From Janthinobacterium aquaticum (GTDB lineage: Bacteria > Pseudomonadota > Gammaproteobacteria > Burkholderiales > Burkholderiaceae_D), in NCBI RefSeq assembly GCF_009208565.1, contig NZ_WFLK01000009.1, positions 62,001 to 126,000 of the forward strand: a stretch of 64,000 nt of DNA, written 5' to 3'. Numbering within the stretch: position 1 is the first letter of the stretch; every line of letters starts with the position of its first letter. The notes beneath the pieces were generated by a model, which saw only the letters and a list, made by a program, of their open reading frames with translations, had not been told where the DNA came from and did not search any database. Shown here in pieces: positions 46,898 through 55,932 of this stretch. The position numbers were made by a program, and so were the translations under genes.

Positions 46898-47524
46898 ATG
46901 GACCTCTTGAATACTTCAGTCAAATTCATGCGCAAGGGTGAACTGACCCGCGCAGCCATTCTCGACGTGGCGCTGGATCTGTCCAGCCGCGACGGCCTGG
47001 AAGGCCTGACGATAGGCTTGCTGGCAGACAAAATGAATATGAGCAAGTCGGGCGTGTTTGCCCATTTCGGTTCGCGCGAAGACTTGCAGATGGAAGTGTT
47101 GAAGCTCTATCACTATCGTTTTGAACAGGAAGTCTTTTTTCCGGCCATGAAAGAGCCGCGCGGCATTGCGCGGCTCGAATCGATGTTTGCCCGCTGGATC
47201 AAGCGCGTCAGCGTGGAAATCGCCTCGGGCTGCATCTATATCAGCGGCGCGGTCGAGTACGACGACCGTCCGGGTCCGATCCGCGAAGAACTGGTGGCGA
47301 TGGTGCAGGCATGGCGGGGCGCCCTGCTGCGCAGCGTGCAGCAGTCGATCGACTGCGGCGACCTCAAGACGGGCACCGACGCGCAGCAAATGGTCTACGA
47401 GATGTACGGCCTGATCCTGGCCTTGCACCACGACGCGCGCTTCCTGCACGTGCCAGGCAGCATCGAGCGGGCGCAGGTGGCATTTGCGCGCCTGATCGAG
47501 TCCTACCAGAATCATCCGCAATAA
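46898..47524 (+). CDS. TetR-family regulator of the adjacent beta-oxidation genes, 208 aa
   Basis: The N-terminal helix-turn-helix (about 14-60) includes LTIGLLADKMNMSKSGVFAHFGSREDLQ. The C-terminal ligand domain is helical. TetR proteins that sense acyl-CoA commonly head fad clusters, which is the inferred role here: derepress when long-chain acyl-CoA is present. 57 bases separate it from the acyl-CoA dehydrogenase gene, so co-transcription is possible. ATG 46928 (MRKGELTRA) is an alternative start. Confidence 0.85.
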   Translation: MDLLNTSVKFMRKGELTRAAILDVALDLSSRDGLEGLTIGLLADKMNMSKSGVFAHFGSREDLQMEVLKLYHYRFEQEVFFPAMKEPRGIARLESMFARWIKRVSVEIASGCIYISGAVEYDDRPGPIREELVAMVQAWRGALLRSVQQSIDCGDLKTGTDAQQMVYEMYGLILALHHDARFLHVPGSIERAQVAFARLIESYQNHPQ

Positions 47525-47581
47525 CGCGCAGCAATTCCAATACAGCACAACACTTCAGCTAACGTTTTCAGGAGATACATT

Positions 47582-49372
47582 ATGGGTCAATACGTCGCGC
47601 CAATCCGGGATATGCAATTCGTGCTGCACGAGTTCCTGAACGTCGGAGAAGAACTCAAGGCCATGCCGGACTACGCCGATGTCGACGCCGACATCATCAA
47701 CCAGGTACTGGAAGAGGGCGCCAAATTCACCTCCGAAGTGCTGTTCCCGCTGAACCACTCGGGCGACCGCGAAGGCTGCAAGCACGACGCCGCGACCCAT
47801 ACCGTGACCACCCCGAAAGGCTTCAAGGAAGCCTACAAGCAGTACGTTGACGGCGGCTGGGCAGCGCTGGCCTGCGATCCCGAATACGGCGGCCAGGGCC
47901 TGCCGGTAGTGCTGAACAATTCCTTCTACGAGATGCTGAACTCGTCGAACCAGGCCTGGTCGATGTACCCGGGCCTGTCGCATGGCGCCTACGAGTGCCT
48001 GAAAGAACACGGCACCGAGCACCAGAAGCAGGTCTACCTGCCAAAACTGGTATCGGGCGAGTGGACCGGCACCATGTGTTTGACCGAACCGCATTGCGGC
48101 ACCGACCTGGGCCTGCTGCGCTCGAAAGCGCTGCCGCAGGACGACGGTTCGTGGCTGATCACCGGCAACAAGATCTTTATTTCGGCCGGCGAACACGACA
48201 TGGCTGAAAACATCCTGCACCTGGTGCTGGCGCGCGTACCGGATGCACCGGAAGGCTCGAAAGGCATTTCGCTGTTCCTGGTGCCGAAGTTCCTGCCGAA
48301 AGAAGACGGCACGGTTGGCGAGCGCAACCCGATCACCTGCGGCGCGATCGAAGAAAAAATGGGCATCCACGGCAATTCGACCTGTCAGATGAATCTGGAC
48401 GGCGCAAAAGGCTGGATCATCGGCCAGCCGAACAAGGGCCTGAACGCCATGTTCGTGTTCATGAACGCGGCCCGCCTGGGCGTGGGCATGCAGTCGCTGG
48501 GCCTGACCGAGATCGCGTTCCAGAACGCGCTGATCTACGCCAAGGACCGCACGCAAATGCGTTCGCTGACCGGCATCAAGAATCCGGAACTGCCGGCCGA
48601 CCGCATTATCGTGCACCCGGACGTGCGCCGCATGCTGTTGACCGGCAAGGCCTACGCCGAAGGCGCGCGCGCTTTCACGTCCTACGTGGCGTTGCAGATC
48701 GACCGCGAACTGCACCACCCTGACGCCGACGTACGCAAGGAAGCAGCTGACGAAGTGGCGCTGCTGACGCCCGTCATCAAGGCCTTTATTACCGACAACG
48801 CCTGGATCGCCACCTCGGACGCGATGCAAGTGTTCGGCGGCCACGGCTATATCGCCGAATGGGGCATGGAACAGTATGTGCGCGATGCGCGCATCAACAT
48901 GATTTACGAAGGCACCAACACCATCCAGTCGCTTGATCTGCTGGGTCGCAAGATTTTGGGCGACAACGGCGCCAAGCTGCGCAAGTTCGGCGAGAAGATC
49001 AAGGCGTTTGTGGAAGACAACGGCACCGACGAAGCGATGAGCGAATTTGTCACGCCGCTGGGCGACCTGGGCGACAAGGTCACCAAGCTGACCATGGAAA
49101 TCGGCATGAAGGCGTTCCAGAACGCCGACGAAGTAGGCGCAGCCTGCGTGCCTTACCTGCGTGTGGTCGGCCACCTGATCTACAGCTACCTGTTTGCGCA
49201 GATGGCCAAGATCGCCCTGGAAAAAGAATCGTCCGGCGACAAGTTCTACACCGCCAAGCTGGCCACCGCGCGCTTCTACTTTGCACGCCTGCAGCCAGAA
49301 ACGGCAACCCTGATCCGCCAGGCGCGTTCCGGCTCGGCCAACCTGATGGCACTCGACGCAGACCTGTTCTAA
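47582..49372 (+). CDS. Acyl-CoA dehydrogenase with C-terminal extension, 596 aa
   Basis: First oxidative step of beta-oxidation. The acyl-CoA dehydrogenase core covers about 75-455, with substrate-loop CLTEPHCGTDLG, FAD motif QVFGGHGYIAEWGMEQ, and catalytic Glu in MIYEGTNTIQSLDL. An N-terminal ~40-residue domain and a C-terminal ~130-residue domain are typical of the long-chain (FadE5/DUF1974-unrelated) 600-aa form. AGGAG precedes the ATG. Electrons go to ETF, whose genes are not in the window. Confidence 0.92.
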   Translation: MGQYVAPIRDMQFVLHEFLNVGEELKAMPDYADVDADIINQVLEEGAKFTSEVLFPLNHSGDREGCKHDAATHTVTTPKGFKEAYKQYVDGGWAALACDPEYGGQGLPVVLNNSFYEMLNSSNQAWSMYPGLSHGAYECLKEHGTEHQKQVYLPKLVSGEWTGTMCLTEPHCGTDLGLLRSKALPQDDGSWLITGNKIFISAGEHDMAENILHLVLARVPDAPEGSKGISLFLVPKFLPKEDGTVGERNPITCGAIEEKMGIHGNSTCQMNLDGAKGWIIGQPNKGLNAMFVFMNAARLGVGMQSLGLTEIAFQNALIYAKDRTQMRSLTGIKNPELPADRIIVHPDVRRMLLTGKAYAEGARAFTSYVALQIDRELHHPDADVRKEAADEVALLTPVIKAFITDNAWIATSDAMQVFGGHGYIAEWGMEQYVRDARINMIYEGTNTIQSLDLLGRKILGDNGAKLRKFGEKIKAFVEDNGTDEAMSEFVTPLGDLGDKVTKLTMEIGMKAFQNADEVGAACVPYLRVVGHLIYSYLFAQMAKIALEKESSGDKFYTAKLATARFYFARLQPETATLIRQARSGSANLMALDADLF

Positions 49373-49386
49373 GACCTGAGGAAAAT

Positions 49387-51786
49387 ATGACCAATTTCAT
49401 CGTTAAAAAAGTTGCCGTACTCGGCGCCGGCGTGATGGGCGCGCAGATCGCCGCCCATTGCATCAACGCGAAAGTACCGGTCGTGCTGTTCGACCTGCCA
49501 GCCAAGGAAGGCCCGAAAAACGGCATCGTGCTGCGCGCCATCGAGAACCTGAAAAAGCTCTCGCCTGCGCCGCTGGGCAACAAGGATGACGCTGCGCTGA
49601 TCGAGGTGGCCAACTATGAAGACAACCTGGATCTGCTGGCCGGCTGCGACCTGATTATCGAAGCCATCGCCGAACGCATGGACTGGAAGCACGACCTGTA
49701 CCAGAAGGTCGCGCCGCATATCGGCCCGAACGCCATTTTTGCGTCGAACACTTCCGGCCTGTCGATCACCAAGCTGGCCGAAGGCTTTGATGCGGACCTG
49801 AAATCGCGCTACTGCGGTGTGCACTTCTTCAATCCGCCGCGCTATATGCACCTGGTGGAAATCATCCCGACCGAATTTACCAAGCCGGAAATTTCCGACC
49901 AGCTCGAAGGCTTTTTGACGACCACGCTGGGCAAGGGCGTGGTGCGCGCCAAGGATACGCCGAACTTTATCGCCAACCGTGTCGGCGTGTTCGGCATCCT
50001 GGCCATCGTGCACGAAGCTGAAAAATTCGGCCTGTCGGTCGATGTGGTCGATGACCTGACTGGCGCCAAGCTGGGCCGCGCCAAGTCCGGTACCTTCCGT
50101 ACCGCCGACGTGGTGGGCCTCGACACCATGGGCCATGTGATCAAGACCATGCAGGACTACCTGCCGAACGATCCGTTTGCCGCCGTCTACAAGACGCCGG
50201 AAGTGCTGGCCAAGCTGGTGGAAAAAGGCGCGCTGGGCCAGAAGAGCGGCGCAGGCTTCTACAAGAAAGTTGGTAAAGAGATTCAACGCCTCGATTTCGC
50301 CACCGGCGAATACGTGGCAGGCGGCGCCAAGGCAGCTGACATCATTGCCCGCATCCTGAAAGAAAAGGATCCGGTCAAGAAAATGAAGGCGCTGCACGAC
50401 TCGACCAATCCGCAGGGCCAGTTCCTGTGGGCGATCTTCCGTGACGCTTTCCATTACATCGCCATCCACCTCGACACCGTGGCCGACAATGCGCGCGATA
50501 TCGACTTTGCGATGCGCTGGGGCTTCGGCTGGAACGTCGGTCCGTTTGAAACGTGGCAAGCCTCGAACTGGCTGCAGGTAGCGAACTGGGTCAAGGAAGA
50601 TATCGACGCCGGCAAGGCACTGTGCAATGCACCGCTGCCAGCCTGGGTATTTGAAGGTCCGGTCGCGGACAAAGGTGGCGTACATACGCCGGAAGGCTCG
50701 TACTCGGCGGTGTCGAACAGCTTTGTGCCGCGCTCGACCCTGGCCGTGTACGACCGCCAGCCGTTCCGCGCACCCGTTATCGGCAGCGGCGCCATCGATG
50801 GCAAAACCGCTGGCACCACCGTGTTCGAAGACGAATCGGTACGCGTCTGGCACAGTGGCGACGAGGTGCTGGTGATCTCGTTCAAGACCAAGATGCATGT
50901 GATCGGCGAAGGCGTGATCAATGGCTTGAAACTGGCGCTGGCTGAAGCCGAGAAGAACTTCAAGGGCCTGGTGATCTGGCACGCCGACGCAGCCGAAGGC
51001 GGCGCCTTCTCGGCTGGCGCCGACCTGCAGTCGGCCCTGCCGGCCTTTATGCAGGGCGGCGTGAAAGCGGTCGATCCGATCATCGCCGAACTGCAGAAAA
51101 CCTTTATGTCGCTGAAATACGCGAACGTGCCGGTGATCGCTGCGGTAGCGGGTCTGGCGCTGGGCGGCGGTTGCGAGCTGGCGCTGCACGCCTCCAAGCG
51201 CGTGGCCTCGATCGAGTCCTATATCGGCCTGGTGGAAGTGGGCGTGGGCCTGATTCCGGCCGGCGGCGGCCTGAAAGAAGCGGCGCAGCGTGCCTACAAG
51301 GAAGCCAAGGGCGGCGACATTCTGCAGTTCCTGAAAACCGGCTTTACCAATGCCGCTACCGCCAATGTGTCGAAGTCGGCGCTGGAAGCGAAAAAGATGG
51401 GCTACCTGAAGGAAGATGACGTCATCGTCTTCAACGCCTACGAGCTGCTGCACGTGGCGAAAGTCGAAGCGCGCGCCATGTTCGACGCCGGTTTCCGTCC
51501 GGCCCTGCCGTCGCTGATCCAGGTCACCGGCCGCTATGGCTGGGGCACCATCAAGGCGCAGTTGGTCAATATGCGCGACGGCGGTTTTATCTCCGCACAT
51601 GATTTCAAGCTGGGCGAAATGATTGCCGAGATCGTCTCTGGCGGCAATGTCGACCAGGGCAGCTTTGTCAGCGAACAGTGGTTGCTCGACATGGAACGCA
51701 AGGCCTTTTTGGAATTGCTGAACCATCCGAAGACGCAGGAACGCATCATGGGCATGATGCAGACCGGCAAGCCAGTGCGCAACTAA
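49387..51786 (+). CDS. 3-hydroxyacyl-CoA dehydrogenase / enoyl-CoA hydratase fusion, 799 aa
   Basis: The NAD-binding domain comes first (AVLGAGVMGAQIAAH, GxGxxG at about 10-15), then the HADH C-terminal domains (to about 430), then a crotonase domain (about 480-690) with FSAGADLQS and LALGGGCELALHAS. This order is the reverse of E. coli FadB (hydratase first) and is that of the FadN-like class. It catalyses hydration and oxidation steps of beta-oxidation with the thiolase encoded 24 bases downstream. Confidence 0.93.
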   Translation: MTNFIVKKVAVLGAGVMGAQIAAHCINAKVPVVLFDLPAKEGPKNGIVLRAIENLKKLSPAPLGNKDDAALIEVANYEDNLDLLAGCDLIIEAIAERMDWKHDLYQKVAPHIGPNAIFASNTSGLSITKLAEGFDADLKSRYCGVHFFNPPRYMHLVEIIPTEFTKPEISDQLEGFLTTTLGKGVVRAKDTPNFIANRVGVFGILAIVHEAEKFGLSVDVVDDLTGAKLGRAKSGTFRTADVVGLDTMGHVIKTMQDYLPNDPFAAVYKTPEVLAKLVEKGALGQKSGAGFYKKVGKEIQRLDFATGEYVAGGAKAADIIARILKEKDPVKKMKALHDSTNPQGQFLWAIFRDAFHYIAIHLDTVADNARDIDFAMRWGFGWNVGPFETWQASNWLQVANWVKEDIDAGKALCNAPLPAWVFEGPVADKGGVHTPEGSYSAVSNSFVPRSTLAVYDRQPFRAPVIGSGAIDGKTAGTTVFEDESVRVWHSGDEVLVISFKTKMHVIGEGVINGLKLALAEAEKNFKGLVIWHADAAEGGAFSAGADLQSALPAFMQGGVKAVDPIIAELQKTFMSLKYANVPVIAAVAGLALGGGCELALHASKRVASIESYIGLVEVGVGLIPAGGGLKEAAQRAYKEAKGGDILQFLKTGFTNAATANVSKSALEAKKMGYLKEDDVIVFNAYELLHVAKVEARAMFDAGFRPALPSLIQVTGRYGWGTIKAQLVNMRDGGFISAHDFKLGEMIAEIVSGGNVDQGSFVSEQWLLDMERKAFLELLNHPKTQERIMGMMQTGKPVRN

Positions 51787-51810
51787 ACGATAGCGAAAGC
51801 GAAAGCAGAT

Positions 51811-53007
51811 ATGAGCAAACAACTTCAAGACGCATACATCGTCTCCGCCACCCGCACCCCGATCGGCAAGGCGCCGCGCGGCATGTTCAAGAATACCCGT
51901 CCGGACGACCTGCTGGTGCGCGTGCTGCAATCGGCCCTGGCGCAAGCGCCTGGCCTGGACCCGGCTTTGATCACCGACGCCATTATTGGCTGCTCGTTCC
52001 CGGAAGCGGAGCAGGGCTTCAATATTGCGCGCCAGTCGGTGCTGCTGGCCGGCCTGCCGAAAACGGTAGGCGGCGTCACCATCAACCGTTACTGCGCTTC
52101 GGGCATTACCGCCATTGCCATGGCCGCTGACCGCATCCGCGTCGGCGAAGTCGATGCGATGATCGCCGGCGGCGTGGAATCGATGTCGATGGTGCCGATG
52201 ATGGGCCATCACCCATCGATGAACCTCGACATGTTCACCGACGAAAATATCGGCATGGCCTACGGCATGGGCCTGACGGCCGAGAAAGTGGCGCAGCAAT
52301 GGAAAGTGTCGCGCGAAGCGCAGGACGCCTTTGCCGTCGAATCGCACCGCCGTGCCATCGCCGCGCAGCAGGCCGGTTTCTTCAAGGATGAAACCACGCC
52401 GGTCGAGATCATCACGCGCACGCCGAACCTGGCCACCGGCCAGGTCGATGAAAAGCGCCGCACGGTCGACACCGACGAAGGCGCACGCGCCGATTCGACC
52501 ATGGAGTCGCTGGCCAAGTTGAAACCGGTGTTTGCCGCCAAGGGCAGCGTTACCGCCGCCAACAGCTCGCAGATGTCGGACGGCGCCGGCGCGCTCCTGA
52601 TCGTGTCGGAAAAATTCCTGCGCGAGCACAACCTGACCCCGCTGGCCAAGTTCTCGTCGTTTGCCGTGCGCGGCGTGCCGCCGGAAATCATGGGCATCGG
52701 TCCGAAGTTCGCCATTCCCGACGCCTGCAAAGCGGCTGGCATCACCCAGGACCAGCTGGACTGGATCGAGCTGAACGAAGCGTTTGCCGCGCAGGCGCTG
52801 GCCGTGATCGGCGACCTGGGCCTGGACACTGCCAAGGTCAACCCGATGGGCGGCGCGATTGCCCTGGGCCACCCGCTGGGCGCAACCGGCGCCATCCGCG
52901 CCGCCACCGTGATCCACGCGCTGCGCCGCAATAACCTCAAGTACGGCATGGTGACCATGTGCGTTGGTGCCGGCATGGGTGCAGCAGGTATCTTTGAACG
53001 CGTATAA
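51811..53007 (+). CDS. fadA: Acetyl-CoA C-acyltransferase (3-ketoacyl-CoA thiolase)
   Basis: Cleaves 3-ketoacyl-CoA. The acylated Cys is C95 (INRYCASGIT); the second active-site set is NEAFAAQALAV, GGAIALGHPLGATGA and the proton-transfer Cys in MCVGAGMGAAGIFE. 398 aa is typical. Symbol assigned by operon context. A terminator-like hairpin follows before the next hydratase gene. Confidence 0.92.
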   Translation: MSKQLQDAYIVSATRTPIGKAPRGMFKNTRPDDLLVRVLQSALAQAPGLDPALITDAIIGCSFPEAEQGFNIARQSVLLAGLPKTVGGVTINRYCASGITAIAMAADRIRVGEVDAMIAGGVESMSMVPMMGHHPSMNLDMFTDENIGMAYGMGLTAEKVAQQWKVSREAQDAFAVESHRRAIAAQQAGFFKDETTPVEIITRTPNLATGQVDEKRRTVDTDEGARADSTMESLAKLKPVFAAKGSVTAANSSQMSDGAGALLIVSEKFLREHNLTPLAKFSSFAVRGVPPEIMGIGPKFAIPDACKAAGITQDQLDWIELNEAFAAQALAVIGDLGLDTAKVNPMGGAIALGHPLGATGAIRAATVIHALRRNNLKYGMVTMCVGAGMGAAGIFERV

Positions 53008-53029
53008 GACCACGGCAGCGTGATCAGAC

Positions 53030-53065
53030 AGGGCGCTTCGGGTTATTCCGGCGCCCTTATTTTTT
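53030..53065 (+). terminator. Terminator/attenuator between thiolase and hydratase genes
   Basis: Stem AGGGCGC (53030-53036) pairs with GCGCCCT (53051-53057); an inner CGG/CCG pair is possible. TTATTTTTT follows and runs straight into the ribosome binding site of the next gene (GGAG at 53066-53069). It should reduce expression of the last gene relative to the first three. Confidence 0.7.
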
Positions 53066-53074
53066 GGAGACATA

Positions 53075-53854
53075 ATGGATATTTTGTGCAGCAAGAGTGA
53101 CGGCATCCTGACGCTGGAATTTAACCGCCTGGAACGCAAGAACGCCATCACCGGCGCCATGTACCAGACCCTGGCCGATGCCTTGCTGGCCGCCGACAGC
53201 GACGACAGCGTGCGCGCGATTCTTTTGTGCGGCAAGCGCGAGATTTTTACGGCCGGCAATGACTTGGACGACTTCATGAAAACGGCGCGCCCGAAAGACG
53301 GTTCGGTCGATGAGCAGCGCCCGGTGTTCCAGTTTATGCGCGCACTGTCCGGCTGCAGCAAGCCGGTCGTCGCTGCCGTGTCGGGCGCCGCCATCGGCAT
53401 CGGCACCACCATGCTGATGCACTGCGACCTGGTCTACGCGGCCGACAACGCCAGCTTCTCGATGCCGTTTGCCCAGCTGGGCCTGTGCCCGGAATTTGCT
53501 TCCAGCTACCTGCTGACGCAGCTGGCCGGCTACCCGCGCGCGGCAGAAAAACTGATGCTGGGCGAAGCGTTCCCGGCCCAGGAAGCGCTGGAAATGGGAC
53601 TGGTGTCGAAAGTGCTGCCGCTGTACGAGCTGATGCCGTACGCGCAGGCGCAAGCGGCCAAGCTGGTAGCGTTGCCCGCTGCCTCGATCCGCGCCACCAA
53701 GCGCCTGATGAAGCAGAGCCGCATCGAACCGGTCAAGGCAGCCATTGCTGCGGAAAACCAGCTGTTCAGCAATATGCTGGGCGGCGCCGAAGCGAAGGAA
53801 GCGTTTACCGCCTTCTTTGAAAAGCGCAAGCCGGATTTTTCAAAATTTGCCTGA
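53075..53854 (+). CDS. Enoyl-CoA hydratase/isomerase, 259 aa
   Basis: Crotonase fold: RKNAITGAMY, oxyanion segment IFTAGNDLDDF, and SGAAIGIGTTMLMHCDLVYA. Active-site Glu is in AQLGLCPEFAS, while the second Glu of classical hydratases is not obvious, so isomerase or other crotonase chemistry is possible. GGAG at 53066-53069. Last gene of the fatty acid cluster. Confidence 0.88.
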   Translation: MDILCSKSDGILTLEFNRLERKNAITGAMYQTLADALLAADSDDSVRAILLCGKREIFTAGNDLDDFMKTARPKDGSVDEQRPVFQFMRALSGCSKPVVAAVSGAAIGIGTTMLMHCDLVYAADNASFSMPFAQLGLCPEFASSYLLTQLAGYPRAAEKLMLGEAFPAQEALEMGLVSKVLPLYELMPYAQAQAAKLVALPAASIRATKRLMKQSRIEPVKAAIAAENQLFSNMLGGAEAKEAFTAFFEKRKPDFSKFA

Positions 53855-54070
53855 TGCTGGTGCTTAGAGGTGCTGGCTGCTTGTCGGCCGCACCTCTACG
53901 ATATTGGGGTAAAAGAGCGCCGCTCAACGCCAGTATTGTTCGCATTTTCTGCATGGTGAAAACCGCCATGCCTGCTTTTTCTGCGCGAGCGGCTGCATTA
54001 GACTGCGTGCAACGCAACTGTTCGCACCACTGGCCCCTATCCCGTACTGAATGCTGGTTAAGGCGCCGCC

Positions 54071-54169
54071 ATGATCAGCAAGGATGACTTCGTTCTGCCG
54101 GGTGCATGGCATGACCTGGGCGCTGCCATGGTTGCCGATGTTGACTCTCCCACCCCGCACAGCGAGTAA
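54071..54169 (+). CDS. Possible 32-aa ORF just before the SMP-30 gene
   Basis: ATG 54071 opens 32 codons, ending 3 bases before the next ATG. The product (MISKDDFVLPGAWHDLG at its start) is acidic and protein-like. It may be a translationally coupled small protein, an upstream regulatory ORF, or the tail of a decayed gene. The preceding bases 53855-54070 hold no feature that I can support. Confidence 0.3.
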   Translation: MISKDDFVLPGAWHDLGAAMVADVDSPTPHSE

Positions 54170-54172
54170 GCC

Positions 54173-55024
54173 ATGTTTGAAATTATTGACCAGTCCGACG
54201 ATCTGCTCGGCGAATGTCCTATCTGGTGTCCACGCACACACCGTCTTTTCCGGACCAACATTCTCGGAAACGAACTGCTGGCCTACGAGCCGGCAACCGG
54301 CGCCCGTGAACGTTGGGCGATGCCTGAACGCCTGGCGTCTTTTGCATTCACTGCACGGCAAGGTGTGCTGTTGCTGGGCCTGGAATCGTGCCTGGCTTTT
54401 TTTGACCTGGCGACAGGGACGTTTATGGAAATCGGCGCATCACCTGGCAACCTCGGCACACGCATAGGTGACGGGCGTTGCGACCGGGCAGGCAACTTTG
54501 TCTTCGGCACCATGCACGAAGGCGTGCCGCAGGAGCGGGTGGGCGCTTTTTATCGTCTCAATGCACAGACCATGACAATCGAGTCGCTGGCGCTGCCCGG
54601 TGTGGCCATTGCCAACGGCATCTGCTTCAGTCCCGATGGCGCGACGATGTATTACTGCGACTCCCTGCAACCCAAAATTTTGTGCTGTGATTACCCCAGC
54701 TTGGAAAACCAGCGCGTATTTGCCGATGTCATCGATGGGGGCGGACCTGACGGCTCCTGTGTCGATGCTGATGGTTTCGTGTGGAATGCGCAGTGGGGCG
54801 GCAGCAGAGTTGTCCGCTATCAGCCCGATGGCGGCGTTGATCGCGTCATTGCGGCGCCGGCGAGCCAGACTACCTGTCCGGCCATCGGCGGACCTTCGGG
54901 CGAGATGCTGTACTGCACCAGTGCTAGAGTCGGTATTGCCACGCCCACCGATGCAGACGGCGCCCTGCTTGGCGTGAGCGTGCCCGGCATAAACGGGCTG
55001 CCCGAGACCTGTTTTGCCGCCTGA
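54173..55024 (+). CDS. SMP-30/gluconolactonase-family protein, 283 aa
   Basis: Six-bladed propeller lactonase. Metal ligands of the family are visible: E in LLGECPIW, N in VAIANGICFSPDG, D in GGPDGSCVDADG. SMP-30 enzymes hydrolyse sugar or other lactones with Ca or Zn. No sugar operon adjoins it; the neighbouring AraC gene converges on it. Substrate unknown. Weak ribosome binding site, consistent with coupling to the small ORF. Confidence 0.85.
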   Translation: MFEIIDQSDDLLGECPIWCPRTHRLFRTNILGNELLAYEPATGARERWAMPERLASFAFTARQGVLLLGLESCLAFFDLATGTFMEIGASPGNLGTRIGDGRCDRAGNFVFGTMHEGVPQERVGAFYRLNAQTMTIESLALPGVAIANGICFSPDGATMYYCDSLQPKILCCDYPSLENQRVFADVIDGGGPDGSCVDADGFVWNAQWGGSRVVRYQPDGGVDRVIAAPASQTTCPAIGGPSGEMLYCTSARVGIATPTDADGALLGVSVPGINGLPETCFAA

Positions 55025-55055
55025 AACCGGCGTCAGGCAAGGCGATGGCTATCGT

Positions 55056-55850
55056 CTACAGCAACGATGAAAAGTACTGGGTCGGCGATTTTCCCAAGGC
55101 CTTCTTGAACATGGTGATAAAGGCGTTGACGGAGTCGTAGCCCAGGTTTCCTGCCACATTTTGTACGGAGTGGCCTTCTGCCAGCTGGCTCAGGGCGATC
55201 ATCAGGTGCAGTTGCTGGCGCCATCGGCCGAACGTCAATCCTGTCGCGTTTTCGACCAGTCGCGCCAATGACCGCTCACTCATGGCAAGAATATCAGCCC
55301 ATTGACGCAGTGTGGTGCGATCACCGGGATCGGCGATAAGAGTATCGGAAATGCGCCTGATTTTGGGATGGCTGGACATCGGCAGGTGCAACTGTTCGAT
55401 GGGCGCATCGGACAACTGCTCGAGCAATACCGCGATCAGCCTGGCAGTTGAACCATCCGTGGGCGCAGCAGGATCCTGCCCGGCCACATGGCGGATCATC
55501 TCCCGCACCAGCGGCGTAATGGCGACGGTACAGCATTTGTCCGGCATGACGGCCGCACCAGGCTCGATAAACAGAAAGAAGATGCGGGCGTTTCCCGTTG
55601 CACGGCAGTTGTGGGCGATACCGCCCGGTATCCAGACTGCATGTTGCGGCGGCACCAGCCACAACGCTTCAGCCACTTCGCACGTGACGGCGCCACGCAA
55701 GGCCAGGATCAGTTGCCCCTTGCGGTGCTGATGCGCACGGTGCTCTACGCCGTTCTCCTGTGGCGCTAGTTCGAGCGCGACGGCAGTCTGGTCGAACAGG
55801 TCGGAATCAAAATCGTCCGGGGATCTGGCCAATAAGCGCGGTGGTGGCAT
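55056..55850 (-). CDS. AraC-family regulator, NimR-like, 264 aa
   Basis: An N-terminal cupin (about 25-100; HQHRKGQLILALRGAVTC and WIPGGIAHNC) and two C-terminal helix-turn-helix units (about 165-262; WADILAMSERSLARLV and NLGYDSVNAFITMFKKALGKSP). It is divergent from a NimT-like MFS gene with 82 bases between them. In E. coli the same pair (nimR, nimT) controls export of 2-nitroimidazole. By analogy it activates the transporter gene. Confidence 0.85.
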   Translation of the reverse strand: MPPPRLLARSPDDFDSDLFDQTAVALELAPQENGVEHRAHQHRKGQLILALRGAVTCEVAEALWLVPPQHAVWIPGGIAHNCRATGNARIFFLFIEPGAAVMPDKCCTVAITPLVREMIRHVAGQDPAAPTDGSTARLIAVLLEQLSDAPIEQLHLPMSSHPKIRRISDTLIADPGDRTTLRQWADILAMSERSLARLVENATGLTFGRWRQQLHLMIALSQLAEGHSVQNVAGNLGYDSVNAFITMFKKALGKSPTQYFSSLL

Positions 55851-55932
55851 AATTTAGGTATATTCTGTCAGTTCATCTATATTACACAAACTCCTTATTC
55901 TTTAAAGTCATATTTTTTCTACTTGAAGATAT

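Noticed and set aside
49369-53412. A 1347-codon open frame on the minus strand
   Set aside because: Antisense to the hydroxyacyl-CoA dehydrogenase, thiolase and hydratase genes, which have full catalytic motifs. Low-complexity His/Arg/Asp-rich product.
53924-54361. 145-codon minus-strand frame over the SMP-30 5' region
   Set aside because: Antisense to the SMP-30 gene start and without domain features.
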